A DNA stretch of 64,000 bases from Candidatus Fermentithermobacillus carboniphilus (GCA_018208355.1 CP062796.1:809217-873216), one strand, 5' to 3'. Shown: positions 41,562 through 50,816, counted from the stretch's first letter. Translations and numbers: made by a program. The notes: generated by a model from the sequence alone, not told the origin.

Positions 41562-42845
41562 TCAAGAACCCCTTGAGAGCTTCATAATCAACCAATAGCT
41601 GATCAAGGAGGCAAGCAGACCTTGGAACGCCGGAACGCCGGCGGTGAAGGCCTTAGCGACTATTATACCAATAGCCCATGCAGCGAACGCCTGCCACCTG
41701 AATGAAACGATCATGCTAGATACATCAACGCCGTCAACCCTGTCAATGTTGCGCAGTAGGAAGAAGTGGCTGATCAGAACACCGGCGATTGGCGGTGAAA
41801 ACACAGAGATGGCACTAAGTAACTGCCCAAATCTGCCGGCTAACCCCGCAAGACCGAAAGACAGGGCGATGCTGGTTGCCAGGACGTCCCAAAATGCTCG
41901 TGGCAATTTGAGCCCGATAATGTCCCCTATGTTTGAAAAGGCTAGCGCAAAACTCCACACGTTGTTGTCTGCTGTCGTCCACATAGCCAGAAACAGCACT
42001 ATGAACGCCGGAACCAAGAGCCCCAGTCTCGCCATTACTTGTACAAAGTTCCCAGACCCTGTTATAATCGCTGAGGCAGTAGATATCCCCTCAAACACCG
42101 CAGCACCCACAACCCAGCTTACCAAGGTGGATGCAGCTACATGTACGGGCTTCTTCGCATACCGTCCGATGTCTGAAACCATTGAGACTCCAGTTATCCA
42201 GCATGCAATTACGGACGATATGGCCGCTCCCAAGCTTATTGGCTTTTCAGGAATCCTAGTAAGAATAACTCCCAACCCTCCGCCGGTTTTGGATAAGACA
42301 AACAGTGCAGAGAACCCCAAGATGATGAGAGACGGAACCGCGATTCTGCTAAGATATGCCAGGCCTTTGAAACCAAATATCGATGACAGAGTAATGGCGA
42401 CTGCGAAAATGACTTGTGCCAAGGGTACGGGAACGCTTGGAATCAAGGCATTTAGCGCAGTACCTACAGTTCCGATTAGTGTTCCGACGATAGCCATGAC
42501 AGTAATCCCTATGACACCCGATGGTATGGTAGCTCCTACACGCCCGAACACAATTCTCGAGTTCAGGTATGTAGTCAGCCCCGTTTTTTGGCCAATTAGT
42601 CCTGAGTAATACCCCAAGACTGCGAGGACCAAGTTCCCGAGGATTATAGCAACCATAGCGTTGGCAAATGTGACACCTGCCCCCAAAACAGAACCTAACA
42701 GAAATGCAGTAGGACTTATCACAAACCCCGCGAGTGTGACAACGACATCGTAGGCCGATTTCCTGTCTTCTGGTGCAACGGGCTTGAGAGCGTAATCTTC
42801 CATTGTATGAGCGATGCTAGAGTGGCTCTCAGGAGACGTTGACAT
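41562..42845 (-). CDS. NCS1/CodB-type nucleobase or N-heterocycle permease
   Basis: 427 residues from ATG 42845 (AAAGGAGGCAGCCGA). About 12 membrane segments. Typical features are the N-terminal HTMEDYALKPVAPEDRKS, GAGVTFANAMVAIILGNLVL, VSDIGRYAKKP and WTTADNNVWSFALAFSNIG. NCS1 proteins import cytosine, uracil, hydantoin or allantoin by sodium or proton symport. It is the last gene of a minus-strand series with an M24-like hydrolase and a PreA-like flavoprotein, so its cargo is probably the compound they break down. Confidence 0.85.
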   Translation of the reverse strand: MSTSPESHSSIAHTMEDYALKPVAPEDRKSAYDVVVTLAGFVISPTAFLLGSVLGAGVTFANAMVAIILGNLVLAVLGYYSGLIGQKTGLTTYLNSRIVFGRVGATIPSGVIGITVMAIVGTLIGTVGTALNALIPSVPVPLAQVIFAVAITLSSIFGFKGLAYLSRIAVPSLIILGFSALFVLSKTGGGLGVILTRIPEKPISLGAAISSVIACWITGVSMVSDIGRYAKKPVHVAASTLVSWVVGAAVFEGISTASAIITGSGNFVQVMARLGLLVPAFIVLFLAMWTTADNNVWSFALAFSNIGDIIGLKLPRAFWDVLATSIALSFGLAGLAGRFGQLLSAISVFSPPIAGVLISHFFLLRNIDRVDGVDVSSMIVSFRWQAFAAWAIGIIVAKAFTAGVPAFQGLLASLISYWLIMKLSRGS

Positions 42846-42948
42846 TCGGCTGCCTCCTTTCAAAAGTGTATATGACCGACGCGAGATACTGAAATCTACA
42901 AGCAGCTCTTGGGAGACTGTAGTTGCAAACTGTCACCCCCTATCGTTG

Positions 42949-44601
42949 TCAGCGTGTGAATATAGCAGGCCCGTCTGTCGTTACCACAAAACTGTCTTCA
43001 ACGCCAATCGAATGTCTCTTGTATCCCCACTGCCACTCAAAACACCCTATCATTCCAGGTTTAAGACGGCGTTGGTCATTCTTGGCGAAGCAAAGGTTGG
43101 CTGGTTCTTCCTTACCCATGACGTGGCCAACATCACGTGTGAATACGTCAGATAAGTGCTCTATATGAAGTGGGATGAGCCCCAAGGTCCTGATAAAGTC
43201 AAGTTTCTGGTCTACTGCACCACACGAGACTTTATAGACGTCGCTTCCTGTCGCATTGGCCTTTGCTGCAGGTATTCCCGTCTCGAGCATAATTTTCTCA
43301 AGTAAGCCGTAGAGGCTTTCAGCTTCCCTATTAAAGCAGGCTGTCCTGGCTACGTCCGAGACCCCTCTCAGGAACCCGGACTCGTCGTACAGCTTGATTC
43401 CTGAATCAAATTTCAGAGAATTGCTGTGCCTTGTAACCAGATAATCCTTGTAGCAAGACGGAGATTCGCTACGGTTTCCCGAGTGCAGATTGGCAAAGTA
43501 AACCTCATACGTTAGGGGAACTCCGTGTGCGTCCATGAATTCATCGATACGGTTGATGTAAAAGCCGTAAACATCTTTCTCGTTGACTGGCCAACCTTCA
43601 CGGACGCGTCGGCTTGTCTCATCCAGTGCTGCCTCGATGCCGCGGATAGACGCTAACCCCGCTATGATGTAGGCGGCAAGGTCGTTTCCGGCCCATTCTT
43701 CTCTCCAATCTCTAATAATCGCTGATGCAGGGACCGTCTCGCGTGAATCAAGGCCGAGACCGAGGTACTCTCCAACACTCATGTCCTCTTCTTCTATACC
43801 AATCACTCCATCGGGGAGGAGTGCCCGGAACCGCGGAACGTCTACAACCCCATGACCTTGACGCATGGTTCCTAACTTGTTTGTGAAAACAACTGTTACT
43901 TCTCTTTTGCCCGTTTGATAGAGAGCGATGATTCCACCTCGGTTCCACCTTTGTGGAATTCCTGCTATTTCTTGGACATTCAGAGGCGAAGTCACGATCA
44001 CTCCGGCTAGCTTATGCTCTAATAGATACCTATCAAGTACCTCAAAGCGCCCGAAACCTGAGAGGTCGAGGTACTGTTTGAGAATAGTCTTCTTGTCGGT
44101 CTTTAGAGTATCAACTAAAGAACCGGCAATTGCAGTAAGCTGGGGACGAAGGGAGTTCAAAAGCTGTTCCACAGCATCTGTGCTTTGCTTGAACACGGTG
44201 CCAGACACCAATTGAAATTTCTCGGGCAGCCTTGTGTTAACGGTTTTTCGAATAGATTCGTAAAGAGCTACAGGTGTTTCATAATCGACGATAAGTTCCT
44301 CATCGCCACATGCAGCATGTATCGCGGCAACCGCGTCAGGGTATGGACGCTCGGGACCAGGCGCAAAGAGGAAATATGGTCTAAAATATCCAATCTTAAT
44401 ATCACCGGGGAGAATCATCCCCTGGAAGTATCCTCGCTCATGCATTCTGCCAAAAGCAAACGTACCTTGTTGGGTTTTTACGATAAACGGTCCATGCATT
44501 TTCCAAGATGCTAGCTGTAGTTTGGGGAACAGGAAATCTCTGAAAACGTCTAGGCCAGTCTCCTGGCGTATCCTGAAGGGGTTGATAATTAGTTCGGCCA
44601 T
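42949..44601 (-). CDS. M24-family (creatinase/Xaa-Pro aminopeptidase-like) metallohydrolase
   Basis: 550 residues, about 100-150 longer than usual. The C-terminal pita-bread domain keeps plausible metal ligands: two Asp in LKFDSGIKLYDESGF, His in RDVGHVMG, Glu in GCFEWQWG, Glu in HSIGVEDSFVVT. The N-terminal 300 residues include a creatinase-N-like part (LEHKLAGVIVTSPLNVQEIA). Members include peptidases, creatinases and related C-N hydrolases; the context of nucleobase-type transport makes a non-peptide C-N bond a candidate substrate (inference). Confidence 0.75.
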   Translation of the reverse strand: MAELIINPFRIRQETGLDVFRDFLFPKLQLASWKMHGPFIVKTQQGTFAFGRMHERGYFQGMILPGDIKIGYFRPYFLFAPGPERPYPDAVAAIHAACGDEELIVDYETPVALYESIRKTVNTRLPEKFQLVSGTVFKQSTDAVEQLLNSLRPQLTAIAGSLVDTLKTDKKTILKQYLDLSGFGRFEVLDRYLLEHKLAGVIVTSPLNVQEIAGIPQRWNRGGIIALYQTGKREVTVVFTNKLGTMRQGHGVVDVPRFRALLPDGVIGIEEEDMSVGEYLGLGLDSRETVPASAIIRDWREEWAGNDLAAYIIAGLASIRGIEAALDETSRRVREGWPVNEKDVYGFYINRIDEFMDAHGVPLTYEVYFANLHSGNRSESPSCYKDYLVTRHSNSLKFDSGIKLYDESGFLRGVSDVARTACFNREAESLYGLLEKIMLETGIPAAKANATGSDVYKVSCGAVDQKLDFIRTLGLIPLHIEHLSDVFTRDVGHVMGKEEPANLCFAKNDQRRLKPGMIGCFEWQWGYKRHSIGVEDSFVVTTDGPAIFTR

Positions 44602-44644
44602 TTTACTGTCCTCCTTGGAAAATATGAGGTAGTTTTAGTCAGAC

Positions 44645-45835
44645 TTACTTGAGAATGCCGAGACTTCGTCCGACTCTCTCAAAGGCTTGAGCTGCGGCAT
44701 CCAGGTCGTCACGCGTATGGGCCGCCGACACGATGCATCTCAGTCTTTCTTCCCCCCGTGGGACAACTGGGTAGCAATAACCTTGGACGAAAACTCCTTC
44801 GTCCAGTAGACGAGCACTCATCTCCATAGCAACGGCTCCATCGCGTATCATCACAGGCAGTATCGGAGTTTGAGAAGGGGCAACTTCGAATCCCAGTGAT
44901 GTCAGCAATCTTCTGAAGTAACGGGTATTATCCCAAAGTCTCGTCCGAATCTCCGGAAGGCTCTCCATCTTTTTGAAAGCCGCCAAAGCAGAGGCAACAA
45001 CGTGAGCGGGAACGACGTTGGTGAACCTATAAGTTCTGGCCTTTTGGATGTAATACTCGGTAAGCAGAGAGCTGGTGGCTATGTAACCGCCAATGCTTCC
45101 GCTCATTGCCTTACCCAGGGTGCTAGTTAAGATGTCAATTTGTCCCTCCACACCGAATAGCTCAGGTGTTCCCCGGCCATTCTCTCCCAGAACGCCTACA
45201 CCGTGAGCATCGTCTACCATCAACACCGCGTTATAACGACGGGCAATACTGATCAGGTCAGGAAGAGGAGCCAGATCCCCATCCATGCTAAAAACCCCAT
45301 CGGTGACAATCAACTTGGTCCGGTAGCCCTCAGCTGCTGCAAGGTCTTTCTCCAGGTGGGCTAAATCCAGGTGGGGGTAGACATGTATTTTTGCTCCGCT
45401 CAGGCGGCACCCATCTATGATGCTAGCGTGGTTGAGAGCATCGCTGAATATCGCATCTCCTTTACCTACCAGGGTGGCTATTGCACCCACATTAGCGAGA
45501 AAACATGAAGGGAAGAGCAAGGCTCGTTCTGTTTTGTGAAAATGGGCGAGGTATTCCTCGAGAGCAAGGTGAATGTCGGTAACCCCGCATATCCTGGGGC
45601 CTGAAGATTCCCCCGCGCCGTAGCGTCTTAAGATTTTCTCTGTCTCTTGAACTACCTCAGGATCTGAAGCTAAACCAAGATAGTTAGTTGAGGTAAGTAT
45701 TATTGTATCTCGCCCGTCGAGGATGGCGTGAGCTCCCTGTGCACTCGATATTATCCGGCGATAACCCCAGAGTCCTTGGCTCTTTAGCTCCTCAAGCTCA
45801 TCCCGTATCTTGTTTTGAAGTTCTTCTGAAATCAC
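44645..45835 (-). CDS. PLP-dependent alpha-oxoamine synthase (Kbl/BioF type)
   Basis: 396 residues, the usual length for 2-amino-3-ketobutyrate CoA ligase or 8-amino-7-oxononanoate synthase. The PLP Lys is K242 in LTSTLGKAMSG; VDDAHGVG holds the ring-binding Asp and stacking His. The start LTSTNYLGLASDP is typical. These enzymes condense an amino acid with an acyl-CoA or, in reverse, cleave a 2-amino-3-oxoacid. No biotin genes are near, so Kbl-like glycine chemistry within the surrounding catabolic cluster is more likely (inference). Confidence 0.85.
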   Translation of the reverse strand: MISEELQNKIRDELEELKSQGLWGYRRIISSAQGAHAILDGRDTIILTSTNYLGLASDPEVVQETEKILRRYGAGESSGPRICGVTDIHLALEEYLAHFHKTERALLFPSCFLANVGAIATLVGKGDAIFSDALNHASIIDGCRLSGAKIHVYPHLDLAHLEKDLAAAEGYRTKLIVTDGVFSMDGDLAPLPDLISIARRYNAVLMVDDAHGVGVLGENGRGTPELFGVEGQIDILTSTLGKAMSGSIGGYIATSSLLTEYYIQKARTYRFTNVVPAHVVASALAAFKKMESLPEIRTRLWDNTRYFRRLLTSLGFEVAPSQTPILPVMIRDGAVAMEMSARLLDEGVFVQGYCYPVVPRGEERLRCIVSAAHTRDDLDAAAQAFERVGRSLGILK

Positions 45836-45851
45836 GCTATCACACCTCCGG

Positions 45852-46184
45852 TTAAAGGTCCCTCAATGCCATGTACAACATAATCAAGTTTTCCGTACTG
45901 GAGTTTTCCACTGAATGCTCCTCGCCGGGTGGAATTACAGCGAGATCCCCAGGGCTAAGTCTTGATCTCTCACCGTGCGAAATCAGGCTGCCAGTACCAG
46001 AGACGACGTAGAAGACTTCTAGATAGTCGTGTGTGTTACCGGGAAGTGCGTCATCCGGCACGAGTTCAGTGATACCCATTGTTACATTGCCTAGCAGGTT
46101 GATTCCCGTTAGCTGCCACGCCGTGCTCTTCTTTCCAACATTCTTCGGTGTACCGGATATGCGCATGTTAACGACGAGACTCAT
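45852..46184 (-). CDS. Cupin-domain protein
   Basis: 110 residues of a single beta-barrel with the two cupin motifs: NTHDYLEVFYVVSGTGSLIS and PGDLAVIPPGEEHSVEN. Putative metal ligands are His/Glu in the first and His in the second. It overlaps the PreA-like gene by 4 bases. Could be an isomerase, a dioxygenase-like enzyme or a ligand sensor; not decidable. Confidence 0.85.
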   Translation of the reverse strand: MSLVVNMRISGTPKNVGKKSTAWQLTGINLLGNVTMGITELVPDDALPGNTHDYLEVFYVVSGTGSLISHGERSRLSPGDLAVIPPGEEHSVENSSTENLIMLYMALRDL

Positions 46185-47317
46185 AACGTAGTCCCCTCTT
46201 CGGGCCTAAGAGAAATAGCACCTGTCGGGCATCGCATCTCGCACATTCCGCACCCTTTGCAGAATGATGTAACTTCGGGACCATGAGATCCGGCGACAAT
46301 ACCGCCGTAAAAACAAGCATCGAGGCAGGCAAGGCATCCACTACAAAGGGTCCTGTCTACTGTAGCGCGGTTGTGCTTGGTGAATAATTCTTTGTAACTC
46401 TTGGCGTGTCTTACTGCAATGCCAGTGATGTTCTCGTACGAGTAACCGTGGGCCATCATGAACTGTTCCAACTTTTGCACCATTTCCCCTAAGATGTCAT
46501 ATCCGTGTACCATTATGGCGGAACATACCTGCACCGTTGTCGCACCAGACATTATGAATTGCACGACATCTTCCCAGCCGCCAACTCCATTTGATCCTGC
46601 GATCGGAAGATGCGGCATAGCCTCATGTACTTTCGATACCCATCTCAAAGTCAGCGGAAGAACCCAGGGGCCTCCTATGCCGCCCCAGCTGTCAAGAACA
46701 GCGCGGCCCTTTTCAACATCAACCAGAAAACCACGGTATCTATTTGCGATTACCACTGCATCAGCGCCTGCAGATGCTACCGCCCTGCAGGTCTCAACTA
46801 CGTCTGGCACTTCGGGAGAAAGTTTGTAAATGACCGGGAACCGCACTACGGACTTTATCGCCGTAACAATGGCCTTGGCCACATCGTCTGAAGTAACGAG
46901 CTCAATGTCTTTGTCAATACCCGCAAGCCGCGACGCATAATCTACCATGGCGTCTAGAGGACCGGTTGCAATAGACGGGATTACGGTGGCATTGAGTTTC
47001 AGCGCGTACTCGTAAGTCTTCCTCAATTCGTCGATCCAGTCTTTTGGCGCTAACGGAATTCCGCCGCGCCCATAGAAAGTGAAATTCTTGGGGAACTGTC
47101 CGTTACGGCAGATCTTGTGGTTTTCGTCTAGTATTGCCCACCGACAGTGATCGTAAGACTTGGCGATGTCAGGTGTAAACGAGACGGATTTTGCAATAAC
47201 ACCTCCTATTCCTTGATCTAAAGCTTTCTTCATATGTTCGAAATCACAGGTCGGTTCCCCCGCCGATGCGAAAATAGGATTTTTAAGGCGAATGCCCAAG
47301 TAATCGAGTTTTGGCAC
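46181..47317 (-). CDS. Dihydropyrimidine/dihydroorotate dehydrogenase-like (PreA-type) flavoprotein with 2[4Fe-4S] domain
   Basis: 378 residues. A FMN barrel (IRLKNPIFASAGEPT; YKLSPEVPDVVETCRAVASA; GSNGVGGWEDVVQF) is followed by two ferredoxin motifs, CSGCLACLDAC and CKGCGMCEMRC. This is the PreA layout of NAD-dependent dihydropyrimidine dehydrogenase. Two oddities: no PreT partner gene is present, and the usual loop with NLSCP and the catalytic Cys seems absent, the barrel passing from SRLAGIDKDIELVTSDD straight to the next helix. It may reduce or oxidise a different ring or enoate. First gene of the cluster, facing the IclR regulator. Confidence 0.8.
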   Translation of the reverse strand: MPKLDYLGIRLKNPIFASAGEPTCDFEHMKKALDQGIGGVIAKSVSFTPDIAKSYDHCRWAILDENHKICRNGQFPKNFTFYGRGGIPLAPKDWIDELRKTYEYALKLNATVIPSIATGPLDAMVDYASRLAGIDKDIELVTSDDVAKAIVTAIKSVVRFPVIYKLSPEVPDVVETCRAVASAGADAVVIANRYRGFLVDVEKGRAVLDSWGGIGGPWVLPLTLRWVSKVHEAMPHLPIAGSNGVGGWEDVVQFIMSGATTVQVCSAIMVHGYDILGEMVQKLEQFMMAHGYSYENITGIAVRHAKSYKELFTKHNRATVDRTLCSGCLACLDACFYGGIVAGSHGPEVTSFCKGCGMCEMRCPTGAISLRPEEGTTL

Positions 47318-47553
47318 TTAGACACCTCCCAGGCAATTCTTAAAACTAAGTTTCATATTCTACAAAGATTAGTGAATTCCTTCATGTCTGAGAGGAACTC
47401 GCACATTTCTCTCACGCGTCAGTTAACTGCGTACACCTGCGAAAATCCTTCTGATTGACGCCGGATATGAGAACCAATATACTATAAGGGCGCATGTACG
47501 TTCCGGGAAATTGATGAAACTAACTTTAACTATTGAGTAAAGGATGGATACTC
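47318..47553. promoter_or_regulatory. Divergent control region between the PreA-like operon and the iclR-type gene
   Basis: About 235 bases without a gene. It must hold both promoters and the operator of the IclR-type protein. It is AT-rich near 47340-47360 and 47510-47545; a CTTTA/TAAAG inverted repeat overlaps the ribosome binding region of the regulator. No clear -35/-10 pair stood out. Confidence 0.4.
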
Positions 47554-48336
47554 TTGGCGGATTATTCGATTCGAATCCTCTCTGACTCGCTGAAAGTAAT
47601 TGACGCATTATCTGCCCAAAGAAGGCCTCTTACCTTTACACAGATCAGTGATTTGACGAAACTAAACAAAACCCGCCTATTTAGGATTCTTTCGAATTTA
47701 GTAGACTTGCACCTTGTAGACGAAGTAAACGGAAATTACCTTTTGGGATGGCGATTATTCGAGATTGGGCAGACAGTTCCGCAAGTTCATGGATTTCGTC
47801 TTAATACCCATGAGAGTCTCAGGCAGCTTAGCGACTTCATTGGCGAAACCGCCAATTTTGGAGTCTTGACTGACGGCGAAATACTCTTCATGGACGTTGC
47901 TGAGGCAGATAGGACATTAACGACAACATTCAAAGTGGGTTCCAGGTTACCAGCTCATCTTACTTCAATCGGCAAGGCGATACTGGCATCTTGGTCTGAA
48001 CAACAAGTTATTCAATTCTTCAAGGGTAGGCCATTCGTACGATTGACCCCCAACAGCGTCAGGGACCTTAACCACCTACTTGAACAGCTCAAAGTAGTGC
48101 GCGAACGAGGATGGGCCTTAGACGACCAGGAGTTTGCGGAGGGGGTCCGGTGTGTCGGGGTAGGAGTTAAGAACTATGCTGGTCAGACAGTAGCTGCAGT
48201 CAGCATATCCGGCCCGGCATCCAGAATTACCGATGATAAAATTCCGGACATCGTTTCTGAACTTCAGCGGGTGGCGGAAGAGTTTTCACGCGTCCTTGGA
48301 TGGGGAGGGCTAAACGAAAACGGTACTGCGAAATAA
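47554..48336 (+). CDS. IclR-family transcriptional regulator
   Basis: 260 residues from TTG 47554, behind AAAGGATGGATACTC; TTG 47533 is an alternative. The winged helix reads LTFTQISDLTKLNKTRLFRI. The effector domain has GETANFGVLTDGEILFMDVA, GSRLPAHLTSIGKAILASW and the final AAVSISGPASRIT. IclR proteins usually bind small carboxylates or ring compounds and control the adjacent catabolic operon, here the PreA/cupin/Kbl/M24/NCS1 series. Confidence 0.9.
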   Translation: MADYSIRILSDSLKVIDALSAQRRPLTFTQISDLTKLNKTRLFRILSNLVDLHLVDEVNGNYLLGWRLFEIGQTVPQVHGFRLNTHESLRQLSDFIGETANFGVLTDGEILFMDVAEADRTLTTTFKVGSRLPAHLTSIGKAILASWSEQQVIQFFKGRPFVRLTPNSVRDLNHLLEQLKVVRERGWALDDQEFAEGVRCVGVGVKNYAGQTVAAVSISGPASRITDDKIPDIVSELQRVAEEFSRVLGWGGLNENGTAK

Positions 48337-48348
48337 CGCAGTTTTTTT
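48325..48348 (+). terminator. Rho-independent terminator overlapping the iclR-type stop codon
   Basis: ACTGCG (48325-48330) pairs with CGCAGT (48337-48342), followed by a run of T to 48348. The loop contains the TAA stop. Confidence 0.75.
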
Positions 48349-48937
48349 GCCCAGCCCTACCGAAGCGCCTGTTAACGATGCAGAGTCGGAGCGGGATCGT
48401 AAGCTGCACCTGCTCGTTCAAAGTTCCGGTAGACCATTCAGCTGTACGATTTCCTTCAGGCTCGCCCTAAGGTAACAGGTCTTCGTAGGGTTCTTAAACC
48501 TAAAGTCACGGCGATTTGAAAACCCACTGCTAGCCCCAATGTCGCATATGGCGATACCGTCGAGGACTCTTGCTGCCATTTGAGCGATATAAGGAACCTG
48601 CGGGCTTCCGAATCTTCAGCAACAACGTCAACTTTCTGTTGTCAGCCCCTTAAGTCGATTCGCGAGATATACCTGCATGTATATGACAGCTTCCGAGGTC
48701 TGGTCAAGCCTTACGGCAAGTCCACCACAAAAAGGTTAAACTAACCGCCACTGGTATTTGTCCGGCAATCGAAATCACCTGCCCTCCTGCGAGGAATTGG
48801 GGTGTGAAAGTGCAGACCGGAGCCCAGGCCTCGATGCGAGGAAGAACTGCCCGCCGCGGACCCGAACTCTCTCGGGAATTCATGATAAGATCCATCATAG
48901 GGTCTGTCATGATGAATGAGGGGAAGGAGTGAGTCCA
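48349..48937. other. Non-coding stretch upstream of the nitroreductase gene
   Basis: About 590 bases with only short, unconvincing frames on both strands. No family similarity and no RNA gene recognised. Only the last 20 bases (GGGGAAGGAGTGAGTCCA) are functional as ribosome binding site. Confidence 0.5.
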
Positions 48938-49435
48938 GTGGACGTTTTCGAAGCAATCCGAACAAGGAGATCTATAAGGGCATACAAGAACGAACCTGTA
49001 CCCGAAGAATCCCTGGCAAGAGTGCTAGAGGCAGCGAGGCTCGCCCCATCGGCGGCAAATCGCCAGGAGTATAAGTTCATAGTGGTCAAAGATGAAAAGC
49101 GCAGGCGAGAACTAGCCCAGGCGTGCAATAACCAGTCCTTCATCGGTGACGCCGGTGTCGTCATCGTAGGCTGCGCCACCAATCCCCAACGACGCTACGC
49201 CTTTGTGGACGTAGCTATAGCCATGGATCACATGACCCTGGCGGCTCGGGCGGAGGGACTTGGAACCTGCTGGATAGGCGCCTTCTCGGAGGCAAAAGTC
49301 AAAGAGATTCTCGGCATCCCCGATTCGGTCAGCGTGGTATGCCTCCTCCCGGTGGGAATCCCCGCGACTGAGGGCGTAATGCGAGGGCGGAAATCGAAGG
49401 AAGAGCTTTTCCCCAGCGAAACCTGGCCTGCGTAA
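48938..49435 (+). CDS. Nitroreductase-family flavoprotein
   Basis: 165 residues from GTG 48938 (AAGGAG 8 bases before). FMN-binding landmarks are AIRTRRSIRAY, ARLAPSAANRQEYKF, and AMDHMTLAARAEGLGTCWIG near the middle, with LLPVGIPATEGVMRGRKSKE at the end. These small dimers reduce nitro groups, quinones or similar with NAD(P)H, or serve in anaerobes with ferredoxin. No linked gene indicates the substrate. Confidence 0.9.
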   Translation: MDVFEAIRTRRSIRAYKNEPVPEESLARVLEAARLAPSAANRQEYKFIVVKDEKRRRELAQACNNQSFIGDAGVVIVGCATNPQRRYAFVDVAIAMDHMTLAARAEGLGTCWIGAFSEAKVKEILGIPDSVSVVCLLPVGIPATEGVMRGRKSKEELFPSETWPA

Positions 49436-49525
49436 AAGAGACTCCGTCAAACCGGGCTTCTGCAGTTTGATTTGAAATTAACGCACCCAGCGCTGTAGTT
49501 TCCCGGCCGAAGCCATCGGGGACGG

Positions 49526-50005
49526 CTACTCTGTGCGCTTCGGCCCGTTTCTCCGCAGCACCAGCACCAGGCTTACCAGTATAAGGACTATGCCTGTAAC
49601 AAGGAACGCCTCTTTCTGGAGCCAACCGGCTGCCTTCTGGAATAATGTGCCCGGCCGACCCTGCGCGCGTTCCGCCTGGTATTTCTCGAGACTGCCCAGA
49701 AGGTCGGGTACGAAATCGGTGAACCTTCGCGGCCAGCGAGGTCACCGCTCTGAGCACCTGTTCGTTCATAAAAACGTGTACGTTCGGGTACGCCATATCC
49801 CTCATCTGTCTTTCCACCGGCTTAAAAAGTTCTCCAAGACCCGAGACCCTCGCTGAATGCATATCCATGGCCGGATTGACGAATGAATGACCCAGTTCGT
49901 GTAGGGTGAGCGTTTCAAGAGACCTGCCAGACGGGAAGTCGGGAGAATCCGTGTACCAATGCCCTGGTGACCAGACCCAAAACATGCGGTGGTTGGTCTT
50001 CGATC
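49526..50005 (-). pseudogene. Remnant of a DUF4932-like HExxH metallopeptidase with C-terminal membrane anchor
   Basis: Right after the ABC permease stop, the minus strand encodes MFWVWSPGHWYTDSPDF, then LHELGHSFVNPAMD with the zinc motif HELGH, then FMNEQVLRAVTSLAAK. At about 49735 the frame changes. In the next frame RRFTDFVPDLLGSLEKYQ leads to a membrane helix (AFLVTGIVLILVSLVLVLRR) and the stop at 49526. The N-terminal part expected for DUF4932 (several hundred residues) is absent. It is 5' truncated and frameshifted, hence a dead gene left beside the transporter. Confidence 0.65.
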
Positions 50006-50812
50006 CTAATTCCCCACTCCCTGGTAAAAGTCCATGGCCTTCGTCCAAAACCAGTAAGCGCAGACAAAAGTCACCACAGCCACAACCGGCGTCGCCAGCG
50101 CCATCCGCATCAGCGCGCCGTTTCCGAAGACGAGTTGAGCGGGGTAAAAACTGGCAAAGGCCACCGGGATGACCCACGTGATGAGCGTCCGGACACCCTT
50201 GCCATAGATGTCCGCAGGGTATCTCGTGAACTCATCTACCGTCCACGCCAGAGTGGTAAATCCGCTGCTCTCGATGGTAAAGAACGCCATCGCGTTCCCT
50301 ACTATGTGCATCGAAGCGAATATAAGCGACCCGGATACCGCCGCCACCAGAACCCATAGGATGTTCCAAACCGTCCTCTGTCCGAGCATCCCCAGGCAGG
50401 TCCATACGAGGATGATTCCGGTGAGGAGCTCTCCCCAGTCGTCATTATCAAGATATCCCGCCACAACCTGAAAGAGCGGGTTTAGGGGTCGCACGAGGAG
50501 TCTATCGATGTAACCCGTCCGTACCATCCAGGATACGGACATCAGCTCTACCCAGAACAGGTGAAACAGCGACCGGGAAAAGATGCTCAAGCCGTAAATG
50601 AGCAACACCTGCGGGAACGTCCATTCGCCGATGGCGTGAATCCTTGATAACAACACCCACACGGCGGCGACAGAGCCCAGGGAGTATACCGCCCCTGCAA
50701 GATTGATCGTGACAAAGGGGATAGGGTAAGCCATAAGAGATAACCAGTTTGCTCTGAGATACCAGTAATACAGACAAACATGCCTGGCCACGTCCTTGGC
50801 TTTCTCGGCCAT
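50006..50812 (-). CDS. ABC-2 family exporter permease, subunit 2
   Basis: 268 residues with six membrane segments (for example MAYPIPFVTINLAGAVYSLG and the C-terminal MALATPVVAVVTFVCAYWFW). The RTGYIDRLLVRPLNPLFQVV motif after the second helix pair marks the DUF990-type permeases that come in pairs with one ATPase. The substrate is unknown. The gene starts 4 bases after the stop of subunit 1. Confidence 0.85.
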   Translation of the reverse strand: MAEKAKDVARHVCLYYWYLRANWLSLMAYPIPFVTINLAGAVYSLGSVAAVWVLLSRIHAIGEWTFPQVLLIYGLSIFSRSLFHLFWVELMSVSWMVRTGYIDRLLVRPLNPLFQVVAGYLDNDDWGELLTGIILVWTCLGMLGQRTVWNILWVLVAAVSGSLIFASMHIVGNAMAFFTIESSGFTTLAWTVDEFTRYPADIYGKGVRTLITWVIPVAFASFYPAQLVFGNGALMRMALATPVVAVVTFVCAYWFWTKAMDFYQGVGN

Positions 50813-50816
50813 GGGC

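Noticed and set aside
49329..49525. Continuation of the minus-strand frame past the DUF4932-like remnant
   Set aside because: It lies in the wrong frame after the shift near 49735 and runs antisense through the nitroreductase gene.
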